44,848 nucleotides of DNA from IMG/VR virus record IMGVR_UViG_3300038557_000046, positions 1 to 44,848 of that record; one strand, 5' to 3'. A program made the position numbers and the translations under genes. Under the pieces are notes generated by a model. The model had not been told where the DNA came from and ran no database searches. It worked only from the letters and a program-made list of their open reading frames with translations. Within the stretch, counting starts at the first letter, position 1. Each line of letters starts with the position of its first letter. This stretch comes from a virus. Positions 7,868-17,150 of this stretch are shown one piece after another.

Positions 7868-9624
7868 TATTTACCCCCGAAGCCCCAGCCCTTCTTCAGG
7901 CCCTCATACGCTTTCGCCGCCTCATCCGAGATCGGGTTGAAAATGTAGTCGCGCAGAACAGCATGCGGCGCATACGGCTGCTCTTTGCCGCCGGTCAAAG
8001 AGTTGTCGCCCGTGGCCGCCGGAGCTGCGGGTGCAGCCGGTTCAGCAGGGGCGGCTTCCGGAGCCTTGCCCTCAAGGCCGGAGAAGCGCTGCTGAAAGGC
8101 TGCCTCGACCTTGGCGTACTCCTCCGGAGGCAACTGCGCGCGAGCTTGGTCGAGCACGTTTCGTGCGTTCGTGAAGTCGGTGTTTTCCTTGTCGAAGCTC
8201 GCGGACTCCTGCTCGAGCGCAGCCGGATCGACGACGCGAGGATCAGATTGGCGAGCTGCGGCGAGCTTCTGCGCAAGATCAACCTGCTCGGGCGATGCGT
8301 CGCTCGGTAGTGGCCGACCCATCTGCCAGCCAATGACCTCGCGAAGCATCTTCACGCGGTTCTGATAGTCGCCCTTATCCTTCGCGGCTCGCAGGTTGCC
8401 GATGTGATCGCGGACGATTGCGCGCTCGCCCTCGGTGATCTGACCCTGCCCCTGCATGAGGAGGCGCGTCATCTTCAGCTCGAGGCCGCGCGTTAGCATG
8501 TCGATGCGGGCGCCGACCGCATAGCTCTTCGCGCCGAGAGCGCCCTTTGCATTGGTCACGACGCCATACTGATCGAGAGGGCCGATTGCGCCGCCGAGAT
8601 TCGGGTCGTTCGAAATTTCCTCCAGCTCGTCGACCATCTTGCCGACTGCGCCGGCTGCGCTGTCCATCTTCTCTTTTTCAGCGCCCGCCTTCGCGCGCTG
8701 CGTACCCAGCTCGCTCGCCTCAGCCATCTTCGCTTTGTGCGCAGGATCATTATCCAGAACGAATTTGTGCTGATCGAGGATGAACTTCGATTGATCGAGA
8801 TCGTGCTTCGAGACGTCGAGGCCGAATTTGTTCGCCTCCTCGAGACGCTTCGCGAGGTCGGGGTCGAGCTGGCTGATTGCCGTGACCTGTTCCGTTGTGA
8901 AGCGCGGCCGGTAGGCGCCGCCGCGCTCAGGTCCCGCAGGGCCACCCTGAGCCGCAGGAGCGGGCTGAGCCGCAGGAGCGGGCTGAGCCGCAGGAGCGGG
9001 CTGAGCCGCAGGAGCGGGCTGAGCCGCAGGAGCGGGCTGAGCCGCAGGAGCGGGCTGAGCCGCAGGAGCGGGCTGAGCCGTTGCAGCCGGGCTTGCGGGC
9101 TGATTATCCCCACCGCGCGCCGGAGCCGGTCCGGAAGGCGTCCCCTGCATGCCGGGAGACGGGCCAGTACCTGGCTGAATGGCGGGTGCCGCAGCGCCGG
9201 GTCCGCTGATCTGCGTCGGGTCGGGCGTGCCGGGGCGAGCGCGCGATGCAGCACCCGGATTGAGAATGGCATCGATGCTGCGCTTCTTGTTTGCAGCCGC
9301 GACCGCGCCGAGGTCCTGGCTCATGCTGTTGATGTCGAACTTCGACATCTCAGCGTTGAGCGCCTGCATCTTGGCAATGGGATCATAATCGGCAACGGTC
9401 CTCATCGCGCCGGCATGATCGGCGCCGCCCACTCGAGAGAGGCCAGCAACGCCGCCGTTGATGAGCGCACCGAGGCCCGCTTGCGCAAGCGTCGGCTTCT
9501 GTCCGCCTTCGATCTTGTCCCGCCACGTATTGCGGAACTGCTCGTTGGCGACAGCCATCTTGTACTCGTTGCTGTCAGGGGTGAAGCCGTTGGCTTCCAG
9601 CAGTGTCGTCAGTGGGCTGGCCAT
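7867..9624 (-). CDS. virion protein with (QPAPAA) repeats
   Basis: A 585-residue protein. The N-terminus is helical, and residues of about 140-230 are Pro/Ala-rich and contain seven perfect QPAPAA hexapeptides encoded by an 18-bp tandem repeat. A helical charged central region and a second Ala/Pro-rich linker near 540 follow. The gene is coupled to the 871-residue gene by TAATG. It is likely a structural or ejected protein. The Pro/Ala repeats look like a flexible spacer that can change in length. Confidence 0.55.
   Translation of the reverse strand: MASPLTTLLEANGFTPDSNEYKMAVANEQFRNTWRDKIEGGQKPTLAQAGLGALINGGVAGLSRVGGADHAGAMRTVADYDPIAKMQALNAEMSKFDINSMSQDLGAVAAANKKRSIDAILNPGAASRARPGTPDPTQISGPGAAAPAIQPGTGPSPGMQGTPSGPAPARGGDNQPASPAATAQPAPAAQPAPAAQPAPAAQPAPAAQPAPAAQPAPAAQPAPAAQGGPAGPERGGAYRPRFTTEQVTAISQLDPDLAKRLEEANKFGLDVSKHDLDQSKFILDQHKFVLDNDPAHKAKMAEASELGTQRAKAGAEKEKMDSAAGAVGKMVDELEEISNDPNLGGAIGPLDQYGVVTNAKGALGAKSYAVGARIDMLTRGLELKMTRLLMQGQGQITEGERAIVRDHIGNLRAAKDKGDYQNRVKMLREVIGWQMGRPLPSDASPEQVDLAQKLAAARQSDPRVVDPAALEQESASFDKENTDFTNARNVLDQARAQLPPEEYAKVEAAFQQRFSGLEGKAPEAAPAEPAAPAAPAATGDNSLTGGKEQPYAPHAVLRDYIFNPISDEAAKAYEGLKKGWGFGGK
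8949..9074. repeat. 7 perfect tandem copies of an 18-bp unit
   Basis: The unit GAGCCGCAGGAGCGGGCT is repeated head-to-tail seven times without a mismatch (126 bp), inside the 585-residue virion gene. The period is a multiple of three, so copy changes keep the frame and add or remove QPAPAA blocks. The exact identity of the copies suggests recent expansion or slippage. Confidence 0.95.
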
Positions 9625-9627
9625 GTG

Positions 9628-10497
9628 TCACCCGTACATCTGAGAGAAATCGAAAGTCTGGGAGCGGCGACGCTGTTCGTCGTCCATCACTCGTTGGATC
9701 AGCGCATAGTTGGTCGGGTCCTGCTTCGGCTGCTGTTGTTCGCCGCCCTTAGCGAGGCTCGCGAACATGCCGCTGAGAGGGTTGCTTCCGGCCTCAGGCT
9801 GCGCCGCCGGTGGCGTTGTGGGCGGCGCGCTCGAGAACGGGGCCGCCGGTGCCTGAGGCGCCTGGGCGACGCTCTGAGGGGCTTGTGGCGGGATAGGTGC
9901 CGAACGGACGGGCGCGGGGCCAGAGGGCGAGCCTGGAAGGCCCTGCTGAGGCGCGGAGGCTACCTGCACGGGCTGAGCGCCCGGCGTGCCCTTGTAGGCG
10001 CTGAAGGCGCCCTCAGGAGCCAGAAACGCATGACTTTCATTTCGGTGCGTGACGCCGCGATAAGCGCCCGTGCTCGGGTCGAAGCCGGTCCAGTTGGCAC
10101 CGCGCGGACCCCAGTTTTTGTATTTCGCCGGATTGCTGCGCTCGAGCGCGAGCATCGTCCGCTCCGGCGCGAGGAAGTGAGTAGCGCCACCGGTCGGGTC
10201 TTCGATCTCACCTCGAGCGTACCGCTCGACCCATGCGACATGGTCGTTGAAGCTCGGGCTGTTCAGGATGGAATTGAGCCGGCGCTCCTGGGCGGGCTCA
10301 AAGGTCGGCTGGTAGATGCGGCCGGAAACGTGCTCGCCGTAGTCCTGGCCGGCCTTCTGCGCGCGATTGATCATCGCGGCGGCTTCGTTCTGCCCCGTGC
10401 CTTTGCCGTCCTTCTCCATCAGCGACATCACCGCCACACGCTGAAACGGCGTGAGCGCTTGCCACTGCGGATTGGATCGGGTCCAGCTCCTCGACAT
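9628..10497 (-). CDS. SleB-like cell wall hydrolase (virion-associated)
   Basis: A 289-residue protein. The N-terminal 110 residues match the Hydrolase_2/SleB fold: GQNEAAAMINRA with a candidate catalytic Glu, then DPTGGATHFLAP. The C-terminal half is Pro/Ala-rich and low complexity. SleB-type enzymes cleave peptidoglycan. Inside the tail operon, between a fibre and ejection proteins, it probably opens the wall during DNA entry. The ATG at 10497 shares bases with the upstream stop (TGATG). Confidence 0.75.
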   Translation of the reverse strand: MSRSWTRSNPQWQALTPFQRVAVMSLMEKDGKGTGQNEAAAMINRAQKAGQDYGEHVSGRIYQPTFEPAQERRLNSILNSPSFNDHVAWVERYARGEIEDPTGGATHFLAPERTMLALERSNPAKYKNWGPRGANWTGFDPSTGAYRGVTHRNESHAFLAPEGAFSAYKGTPGAQPVQVASAPQQGLPGSPSGPAPVRSAPIPPQAPQSVAQAPQAPAAPFSSAPPTTPPAAQPEAGSNPLSGMFASLAKGGEQQQPKQDPTNYALIQRVMDDEQRRRSQTFDFSQMYG

Positions 10498-11837
10498 CAA
10501 GCCGCCTCCAGACGGTCGACCTTATTTGCGAGCGCCTGCAGAGCGTGCGTGAGGCGGCCCATGTGCTGCATGATGTCGACGCTCTTGAAGCCGCCGATGT
10601 CAGGCCCCGAAGCCTCACCCGTGGCGCTCTCGAGGTCCTGAGCCATGAAGCCGACGCGCTCGTTGCTAGGAGCCATCTCCTCGCCGAACTGATCGCGCGC
10701 CTCGTCGGTGTACTTGTATTTCACCGGCTTGAGCTTGCGGATCGCCTCGAGCGACTCGTCGGTGTCGGCGTCCTTCACGTCCTTCTTCGCGCGCTCGTCG
10801 GAAAGCATTGGGATGAGCGCCTGACCAATCGTGCCGAGCGCGGCCGATCCGACGCTGCCCCAGATCGAGCCGCCGTTGTTCTGCGATGCGGTCGACGTCG
10901 TCGACCCTGCCGGCAGGAAGCCGGACATCATCTGGGCCATCTTTGCGGCCCAGAGATAATTATCCATCAGCGAGTCATAGCCCGTGTCTTTTACGAGCTG
11001 ATCCTGGTTCTGCTGCTGAGCGCCGACCTGGGCGAGCGCGTCGATGGACTTGCCGTCAAGGTCCTGACCCTGCTTCGCGAGATCGCCGAGCTGCGCACCG
11101 CCCTGCTGCAGGCGTGACATGAAGTCGTCTTCGATGCCCTTGTTCCAGGCGAGCGCGGTCTGACCCTGGTTAAAGGCCGTGTTGTATTGGTTGACCGCCG
11201 CGCCATACCCCTTGTCATAGGTGTCGGCAACGAAGCGAGCAGAGGCGTCAGCAACGCCGCGATTGGTCTGCGCCTCGACAACACCATGACGACCGCCACC
11301 GAACGCCTGCGCGGCAGCAGCGGCGTCGCCATTGCCTTTGATCATCTGTTGGCGCTGACGCTCAAGATCAGCAAGCCCCTGCGTCGTCACCATGGACGTG
11401 TAGGGGCTCATGAATGAGTTAAGTGTATCGGCGTTGAAGTCGGCGAATTTGGCGTTGCCGTTTGCGTCGGTCGACCATCCGGTGCCGAGTGTCTGCTTCT
11501 GTCCAGTCGGACCAGTCATCGACTGCTTTGTGGCGTCGATAGCTGCGTCCATCGTCGGGCGATGGGAGAACGCGCTGTCACGCGTTTCCTGAAATGCCCG
11601 GAGCTGATCGCTATTGAAGCCGGCAACTTTCTCGTTGCCGGCCGCCTGGATTTGAGCTTGCGAGAAGGTGGGCTTATCTTGGAAGGTGCCGCCCTGGTAG
11701 ACGGTCCCGTCCTTACCCTTGCTGACGAGCTTGCCGCCCGGCATGTACTTCTGCATGAGCGAATTCGTCAGCGCCTGCTGCTGAGGCGACTGCTTCTGCT
11801 CAACAGTCTGCGTAGACGACCCGCCGCTCTTGCTCAC
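10497..11837 (-). CDS. tail fibre/structural protein with C-terminal S74 chaperone domain
   Basis: A 446-residue protein. The last 110 residues contain LSDERAKKDV, IRKLKPVKYKY and ERVGFMAQDLE, the signature of the intramolecular chaperone of the Peptidase_S74 family, which trimerises and then cleaves itself from fibre proteins. The remainder is Gln/Ala/Gly-rich. The GTG start has GGAG 6 bases upstream. The SDERAKKD motif holds the Ser-Asp start typical of the cleavage point. It is probably a trimeric virion protein; host binding is inference. Confidence 0.75.
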   Translation of the reverse strand: MSKSGGSSTQTVEQKQSPQQQALTNSLMQKYMPGGKLVSKGKDGTVYQGGTFQDKPTFSQAQIQAAGNEKVAGFNSDQLRAFQETRDSAFSHRPTMDAAIDATKQSMTGPTGQKQTLGTGWSTDANGNAKFADFNADTLNSFMSPYTSMVTTQGLADLERQRQQMIKGNGDAAAAAQAFGGGRHGVVEAQTNRGVADASARFVADTYDKGYGAAVNQYNTAFNQGQTALAWNKGIEDDFMSRLQQGGAQLGDLAKQGQDLDGKSIDALAQVGAQQQNQDQLVKDTGYDSLMDNYLWAAKMAQMMSGFLPAGSTTSTASQNNGGSIWGSVGSAALGTIGQALIPMLSDERAKKDVKDADTDESLEAIRKLKPVKYKYTDEARDQFGEEMAPSNERVGFMAQDLESATGEASGPDIGGFKSVDIMQHMGRLTHALQALANKVDRLEAA

Positions 11838-11854
11838 GGAGCACTCCTGCTATG

Positions 11855-12367
11855 TTACGCGGCTTCCTTTGCGGATGCCGCTTTGCCGGGAACAAACAAG
11901 AAATTGCCGCCCGCATACTCAAGGCCGCAGCTCTCGATGAAGCGGTCGCGCTTCTCGACGTGGTCACCGAAGACCATCGAGAACAGGCACGGCAAGCCAG
12001 CGCTCTCGCATGCCAGTTTCGCAGCTCCGATCAGCGCGGCGGCAACGATCGCATCCGGCCCATCGTCGTTGATGCGAGCCTTTTCGCTGCGGTGGCTCGG
12101 CTCGACATACGTGCAGATTGCCTCGACAAACTTCGACCCCGGCGCCCAGGCCCAATCCTGAATACGGAGATACGTGAAGCCGATCACGCCATCCTCAGGA
12201 TGCTCAGCAACGATCACCATTCCCTGCTTGATAGCCATCGTCGTCATGCAAATCGTGTGTGCGAGATCGAAAGGCACCGCACCCCAGGCCCCGCTCGTCA
12301 CCGCCTCCTGACCGAGCGCGACAACCGGGCCGATGTCGTTAAAATTTGCCAAGCGAATTTTGTTCAT
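11855..12367 (-). CDS. GNAT-family acetyltransferase-like protein
   Basis: A 170-residue protein starting MNKIRLANFNDIGPVVALG, with a central VIVAEHPEDGVIGFTYLRIQ beta-strand pair. It ends with DRFIESCGLEYAGGNFLFVPG, a typical GNAT C-terminal pattern. Such proteins are frequent beside phage tail genes and may modify a virion or host protein. AGAGAAG lies 6 bases before the ATG at 12367. The upstream in-frame sequence is Arg-rich and looks non-coding. The acetyl-CoA loop (Q/RxxGxG/A) is poorly preserved, so activity is uncertain. Confidence 0.65.
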   Translation of the reverse strand: MNKIRLANFNDIGPVVALGQEAVTSGAWGAVPFDLAHTICMTTMAIKQGMVIVAEHPEDGVIGFTYLRIQDWAWAPGSKFVEAICTYVEPSHRSEKARINDDGPDAIVAAALIGAAKLACESAGLPCLFSMVFGDHVEKRDRFIESCGLEYAGGNFLFVPGKAASAKEAA

Positions 12368-12392
12368 CGATCTTCTCTCTCTTGCTCTTGCG

Positions 12393-12845
12393 TTACCCGT
12401 TAAAGATCGGGCCGCTGCGCCGCATCTGCTGCGGCATCTGTCCAGGCATCCCGCCGGGTGCGCCGCCGGGGTTACTCGATACGCTCGTGAAAGGGGACTG
12501 CGGTTGCAAAGCTGCAATCGCTGCGGGGTTTGGTTGCATCGGTTGCGGGGCCGGCGCACCGCCGGGAGCCGGAGGAGGAGCGCCTGCTGCCATTCCAGGG
12601 CCGGTCATCATGTTTTTGAAATCTTCACCACCCTGCGTCGCGAGGTGGTTCTGAAGGTTCGCACCCATGGCACCGAAGCCGCTTCCGGCACCGCCCTGAG
12701 TGAATGATTTCGCGACGTCGAAAGGCTCGATTGCGGAGCCTGATGGCAGGCCGCCGGATTCGCCGCCCTTGTTCCACGGAAGGCTAGGAGCGCCGACCTT
12801 TTGCGATTGCTGAACAAGCTCCATGAGCTTTGAGGGATCGAACAT
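12393..12845 (-). CDS. hypothetical Gly/Pro/Met-rich virion protein
   Basis: A 150-residue protein. The N-terminus is helical. From about residue 85 it is low-complexity Pro/Ala/Gly/Met/Gln. It lies between the fibre-assembly-like gene and the acetyltransferase in the tail operon. No family was recognised. The composition is close to that of the 147-residue protein at 39430, and both are likely virion-associated. Confidence 0.5.
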   Translation of the reverse strand: MFDPSKLMELVQQSQKVGAPSLPWNKGGESGGLPSGSAIEPFDVAKSFTQGGAGSGFGAMGANLQNHLATQGGEDFKNMMTGPGMAAGAPPPAPGGAPAPQPMQPNPAAIAALQPQSPFTSVSSNPGGAPGGMPGQMPQQMRRSGPIFNG

Positions 12846-12900
12846 TCTACGCGCTCCTTTATCGATCTTGGTCAGGTAGTCGTATTCGTTCCGAATGTCT

Positions 12901-13350
12901 TCAGGCTTCGGGCCACTCGATCATCGGCAGATCGGCAATGAGCTGCTCAACGCTGGGCTGCTCACGATCACCGCGCAAAACTTTGTCGAACTCTTCATAA
13001 ACAAAGAGCCAGACTGCATCTCGCCACCGGATAAAGGCTTGCGCTTCCAGTGCCCACGCACTCACGAAGCTGCTCGCGTAGCTCGCTAGGGCAAAGCCAT
13101 CTCGGTAATTTTTTTCGCGAGCAACTTTGTCAACGTGCGCCTGCACAGCATCGGAATAATCTTGCTGTGTTAGCGGAGGAGCTACTTGCTCCGGTTTTCG
13201 ATACGAAGCCCCATCCCAAACGTCTCCTCGCTCGCCACCTACGGGACCGAAAGAAAGTCCCTCTGGCGGATTCCATTGGGAGTCATCAGTGACCTCGATG
13301 ACATTCACGACCAACCCAGTCGCATCGATGATCGGCTTGCGCGTGTTCAC
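12901..13350 (-). CDS. tail-fibre accessory/assembly-like protein
   Basis: A 149-residue protein. The N-terminal part carries an NVIEV...W.PPEG pattern, and the C-terminal part ALASYASSFVSAWALEAQAF then RWRDAVW. I associate this pattern with phage proteins encoded next to fibres and annotated as fibre assembly or tail proteins. The GTG start shares its first base with the upstream TAG (TAGTG), so it is coupled to the glycine-rich fibre gene. The function is inferred from context. Confidence 0.55.
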   Translation of the reverse strand: MNTRKPIIDATGLVVNVIEVTDDSQWNPPEGLSFGPVGGERGDVWDGASYRKPEQVAPPLTQQDYSDAVQAHVDKVAREKNYRDGFALASYASSFVSAWALEAQAFIRWRDAVWLFVYEEFDKVLRGDREQPSVEQLIADLPMIEWPEA

Positions 13351-14387
13351 TAATAGAACTCCTCAACGATCATGAAGCTAAGACCGCCTGCGGCGCCGTC
13401 CCGTGAGACGCCATTACTAAGGACGCCACCGCCGCCAGCGCCGTACCCGACCGGAGAAACACCGCCGAGACCTATGCCAGTTGGGACGCCGCCACTTCCC
13501 CAAGGATTGCTGCCGCCCTGGCTTCCGCTCGCAAGCGTGCCTGATAGGCGGAATCCTCGAGAGCCAGTTGCGCCTCTGATCTGATAATCTGCACCCGTCG
13601 CCGGGTCGGCATGTCCCGCTAAATTTGAAGCCGCCACTGAAGTGCCCGGAGCTTGTGCTTGCCCTGCCTTTCCGCCTGGGAGAATCAAGTGTGATCCGAA
13701 CGAGGTGTCACCCCCATCGGTGCCATTGTTTTGCCCGACGCCGCCGAGTCCGCGTGCGCCGATGGTCACATCAACAGAGGCAATCGCCGAAACATCGATT
13801 AATTTCGTCGCCCAGGTTCCAGAGCCACCAGCGCCTCCCGCAGAGATTTGACCTGACGGCGCGTTACCTCCCGCCCCTCCCCCGCCGGGGCCGACGCCCG
13901 TGACTCGGATGAAGCGGCAGCCGCTCGGCTTGGTCCACGTAGCGGACGAGCTGAAAACTTGCATCGTCGGCAACGGCGCTCCACCCAGAAGCTCCCTTAC
14001 CTCATCGATTGTTAGGTCCTGAGGCTCGCCGTCGCCGCTTCCTGAGTTTCTGCCCTTGATTGTGGCCTCGATCATTGTGGCGAGCTTGGCGTTAGTCACC
14101 GCTCCGTCCGCGATCTTTGTTTCGGAGATCGCTTCGTCCGAAATTTTCTCCGCTGTTACAGCCCCGTCGTTGATGGAAATAGTTTCGCCACCGTCTGAGA
14201 CGGTGACATCGCCATAGTCGCCATCGACAAGGTCACCCCCGCCCCCGCTTCCGCTTCGGTCGATACTGGCGATGTCGCGCTCGACGTCCTTGAAGGCCGC
14301 CAGGATCGCGCTGCGCGTTCGCTGCTCGTTGTCCGCGCTATATGTTGGCGGCGCCTGAGGCAGGTTATGGAGGCCACCCGCCTTCAT
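13350..14387 (-). CDS. glycine-rich tail fibre/adhesin-like protein
   Basis: A 345-residue protein. The first 130 residues contain repeated short blocks (INDGAVTAEKISD, then SETKIADGAVTNAKL) typical of phage fibres. From about residue 150 it is a Gly-rich domain (GPGGGGAGG, GGAGGSG, GAGGGG), like polyglycine receptor-binding tips and Gly-rich minor tail proteins. The ATG overlaps the upstream stop (TGATG). It is probably a receptor-binding or minor tail component. Confidence 0.65.
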   Translation of the reverse strand: MKAGGLHNLPQAPPTYSADNEQRTRSAILAAFKDVERDIASIDRSGSGGGGDLVDGDYGDVTVSDGGETISINDGAVTAEKISDEAISETKIADGAVTNAKLATMIEATIKGRNSGSGDGEPQDLTIDEVRELLGGAPLPTMQVFSSSATWTKPSGCRFIRVTGVGPGGGGAGGNAPSGQISAGGAGGSGTWATKLIDVSAIASVDVTIGARGLGGVGQNNGTDGGDTSFGSHLILPGGKAGQAQAPGTSVAASNLAGHADPATGADYQIRGATGSRGFRLSGTLASGSQGGSNPWGSGGVPTGIGLGGVSPVGYGAGGGGVLSNGVSRDGAAGGLSFMIVEEFY

Positions 14388-15898
14388 CACGCAAATCCAT
14401 CAGGCTTCACGTGCGCAACGATGTTGCCCATCGTGAATGGACCGCTGCCGGCGAACTCGAATGCCATCGTCATGCCGCGAGCGCGCGGATTGATGTCAGT
14501 GTTGAGGGAGCTGAAGTTATACGGCCCCTTGACGCGAGGTGCATCGCGAGGTCGACGCCTCGTTTCGATTGTGAGGCTATGGTCTCCAGAGATGTCGCGG
14601 TAGTCGAGAACCACCTTTCGGATCGCTGTAAACTGCTCTTTCGCGTCCGGCGTCTCCTCATTGAAGAACGTGAGGTCGCCAGTCTTCAGGCGGTATGTGA
14701 GCGGCTGGCCGTCTGCCGTATTTCCTGTCTCATGCTGATAGATCGTGCCATCCAGCGATGTCGCGATGGGTTTCGAAACGAACACGCTTTCATCGGTCCA
14801 GCATGTGCGGGACAGCGCGCCGATGGTCCAGTTTTTGCCGTCGTAAGTGACATATCGATTTGGCTCTTCGGACGACTTGTCGGGATAGAGCCAAATGACC
14901 TCGTTATACTCGTCGTTCTTGCCGCAATAGACTTTCCACGCCTGATTGCGGTTGATGTTCTCGAAGATGTAGCTCAGGACGTCACACTCGACTTCCTGCA
15001 CCGTGCCGTTGTAGCGGAAAAATTTGTTGGCACCCATCCAGATCGCGGTGCCGTTCAACTCCGTGCCGGCGTTCGATCCGATGATGCCGCAGTTACCGGC
15101 AACGCGCTCTTTCGAGAACACGAAGTCACCGCCGATGAAGCGCCACGTGTACGCCGAGATGTCAGTCAGCATGAGCTGGCCGCCGAAGATCGGCAGCGTT
15201 GCCCGCAAGAGGTTGCCGTCGTCGAGAAGGAGATCGCCTGCGGTGTTCTCCGCTGTGGGCACCCAGTCAGTCAGGCCTTCGCGATTGGGCCATTTGAGCT
15301 GCACCGGGTCGATGTCAGTGCCGTAGACGACAGCATGGCGCTCGCCAGTCACGAAGACGCCAAGGCAGATTGACGGTGCATCCGGAACGACTTCCGCGAT
15401 GTTCGTGATGTCGGAATCGTAAACCCAATGATAGAGCAGACCTCCGGCGCGCACTGCTAGGAGGTCCTGACCCCACTTGGCGAGCGTCCAGGTCGGCGGG
15501 ATAGAGACGCCATAGGCTGCGAGTGGGTTGATGCCTCCGAAGCCTTCTTCGCCCCAGGCGCCCTCGCCCCAGGCAAGATCACCGAGAGCGGCGTCGTCGC
15601 CGGGCGCGAAGCCAACGGGCGTGATGTCAAAAAGCTCGCCGTCGCGCAAAATCCAGAGCTTGTCGGTCGTCCCGAAAGCCATCAATCGAGCGCCGTCGTT
15701 CGTTCGCCATGCGAGCGTTCCGCGACACGGCCCATCGAGTTGTTCGGTGGTGAGCTTGACCCAGCCGCCCCACCGCTTCGGCATGTCCTTGTAGAAATGC
15801 ACGAATTGGCTGTCCCAATAGCGATCCTTGACCGCATAAGGAGATGAGTTGCGGACGATGCCGGGCTTCAGTGTGATCGGTACGGGGCGAAAAGCCAT
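14387..15898 (-). CDS. tail hub / head-completion structural protein
   Basis: A 503-residue protein composed mostly of beta-like segments with repeated aromatic-rich strands (for example WGGWVKL, KLWILRDGELF, TIYQHETG). This suits a propeller-like tail hub or packaged-DNA stabilisation protein of short-tailed phages (gp10-like role). GGGAG lies 9 bases before the ATG. The position between the collar fibre and Gly-rich fibre supports a tail role. The specific family was not confirmed. Confidence 0.55.
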   Translation of the reverse strand: MAFRPVPITLKPGIVRNSSPYAVKDRYWDSQFVHFYKDMPKRWGGWVKLTTEQLDGPCRGTLAWRTNDGARLMAFGTTDKLWILRDGELFDITPVGFAPGDDAALGDLAWGEGAWGEEGFGGINPLAAYGVSIPPTWTLAKWGQDLLAVRAGGLLYHWVYDSDITNIAEVVPDAPSICLGVFVTGERHAVVYGTDIDPVQLKWPNREGLTDWVPTAENTAGDLLLDDGNLLRATLPIFGGQLMLTDISAYTWRFIGGDFVFSKERVAGNCGIIGSNAGTELNGTAIWMGANKFFRYNGTVQEVECDVLSYIFENINRNQAWKVYCGKNDEYNEVIWLYPDKSSEEPNRYVTYDGKNWTIGALSRTCWTDESVFVSKPIATSLDGTIYQHETGNTADGQPLTYRLKTGDLTFFNEETPDAKEQFTAIRKVVLDYRDISGDHSLTIETRRRPRDAPRVKGPYNFSSLNTDINPRARGMTMAFEFAGSGPFTMGNIVAHVKPDGFA

Positions 15899-15911
15899 GC
15901 CTCGTCTCCCG

Positions 15912-17150
15912 TTACAGCTTGATCAGTACGTAACCGAACATCGTCGGCGGCATCTTATTGAGAGGTGTGTCGCTACCGCCGAGAGCCGTGTTCGTTACGT
16001 GACCATGGCCGCCTGCGAGCGAGGTGCGCGCTACGTTTGCTTCACTGTTCGTTGCCTTCACCTCGTAGTTTTGCGAGTTGGCGCCCGACACTGCTGCGCG
16101 CGTTCCTTGCGTAGAAGAGGTTACCGGGTTGCCGCCGCTTTCTGACGCGGTCAAGCCAACGAGGCCATGGTGACGATGATCAGCCACATCCGTCGCAGAG
16201 CCGGTCATGTTAACGGCAGGCAAATTCGCCCGAAGGATCGGAACCGTCTCAGCGCCGACGCGACCCCCGAGCACATCGGCTTGGGCTGCAGTCACGAGAT
16301 TGCGCGATGTGCCGCCCATATTGTCGAGGGCTGCGAAGTTGCAGCCGTTGGCAAACGGAAGCGGCAGACGCTTGTTGAGATTGAAGTCAGTGAGCGCGTT
16401 CTCGTCAGGCGTGCCCGTTGTCGTGCGAACGGACGCCGAGCCGTTGCTTGCTTGGATCGGCAGCAGAGTATTGTCCTGGTCCTTGTAGAGATGAAGAAAA
16501 AGCTCCCAGGTGTCAGCGTTGGCTCGCGATGTCGCGCCCGAGGCTGCGTTTCCGATGGTTTTGCCGTCCATCCACAGCCAGCCGGCATCGACAACGCTCG
16601 TCATCTTGAATTTGACGTCGCCGGTCTTCGCTGCGCCCTGCACGCCTGCTGTGATGTTCGCCTGAACACCGCTTGCGAGCTTTGCGGCCTCGATGGACCC
16701 ATCGGGGATCATGCTCGCATGAATGCGACCCGTGCCCATGGCCACCTGCGGGCCGATGAAGTAGACGTTCTTTGCTGCCGTCGCGCGCAGCACGGCGCCG
16801 TGACCACGAAAGACGGCCACGGGATCACCGTCTGCCGCCTGCACGTACACGCCAAATGCACCGCTCGAAGTGGCGTTGATGACCGCGTACTCTTTCGAGC
16901 GGTTCGGCACGATGATCGTCAACTCGGATGCGAGCGCGCCGGTCACGTAGATCAGCGATGAGCGCGATTCATTGGCGATTGACGCGTCGTCGTCGAGAAT
17001 CTCTGTGCCGCCGGTCGAGTTGATGATCGTTGTGCCGGCAATCGCCTCCTCGAGACGGTCCAAGATCGCACGCATCGGCGGACCCCAGAGGCCGCGATAC
17101 TCACCGTCATCAGGCCGCTCCGTTTTTAGCAGCGATGAAATCGTGCTCAT
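15912..17150 (-). CDS. tail-collar-domain fibre protein
   Basis: A 412-residue protein. Residues from about 175 form a collar-like domain: GDVKFKM, GWLWMDGKTIG, RANADTWELFLHLY, LPLPFANGCNF and NMGGTSRN. The C-terminal tip holds His clusters (DHRHHG and GGHGHVTN), as in metal-binding fibre tips. The N-terminal 150 residues resemble an attachment region with short beta repeats. The ATG overlaps the upstream stop (ATGA). It is probably a host-recognition fibre. Confidence 0.7.
   Translation of the reverse strand: MSTISSLLKTERPDDGEYRGLWGPPMRAILDRLEEAIAGTTIINSTGGTEILDDDASIANESRSSLIYVTGALASELTIIVPNRSKEYAVINATSSGAFGVYVQAADGDPVAVFRGHGAVLRATAAKNVYFIGPQVAMGTGRIHASMIPDGSIEAAKLASGVQANITAGVQGAAKTGDVKFKMTSVVDAGWLWMDGKTIGNAASGATSRANADTWELFLHLYKDQDNTLLPIQASNGSASVRTTTGTPDENALTDFNLNKRLPLPFANGCNFAALDNMGGTSRNLVTAAQADVLGGRVGAETVPILRANLPAVNMTGSATDVADHRHHGLVGLTASESGGNPVTSSTQGTRAAVSGANSQNYEVKATNSEANVARTSLAGGHGHVTNTALGGSDTPLNKMPPTMFGYVLIKL

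Noticed and set aside
8737-10641. Very long plus-strand open frame across the virion region
   Set aside because: It is the antisense shadow of minus-strand genes with clear motifs, rich in Arg/Leu from GC-rich reverse codons.
12326-12346. TGTCGTTAAAATTTG, resembling a degenerate operator
   Set aside because: It would need a one-base gap and lies inside the acetyltransferase coding region.
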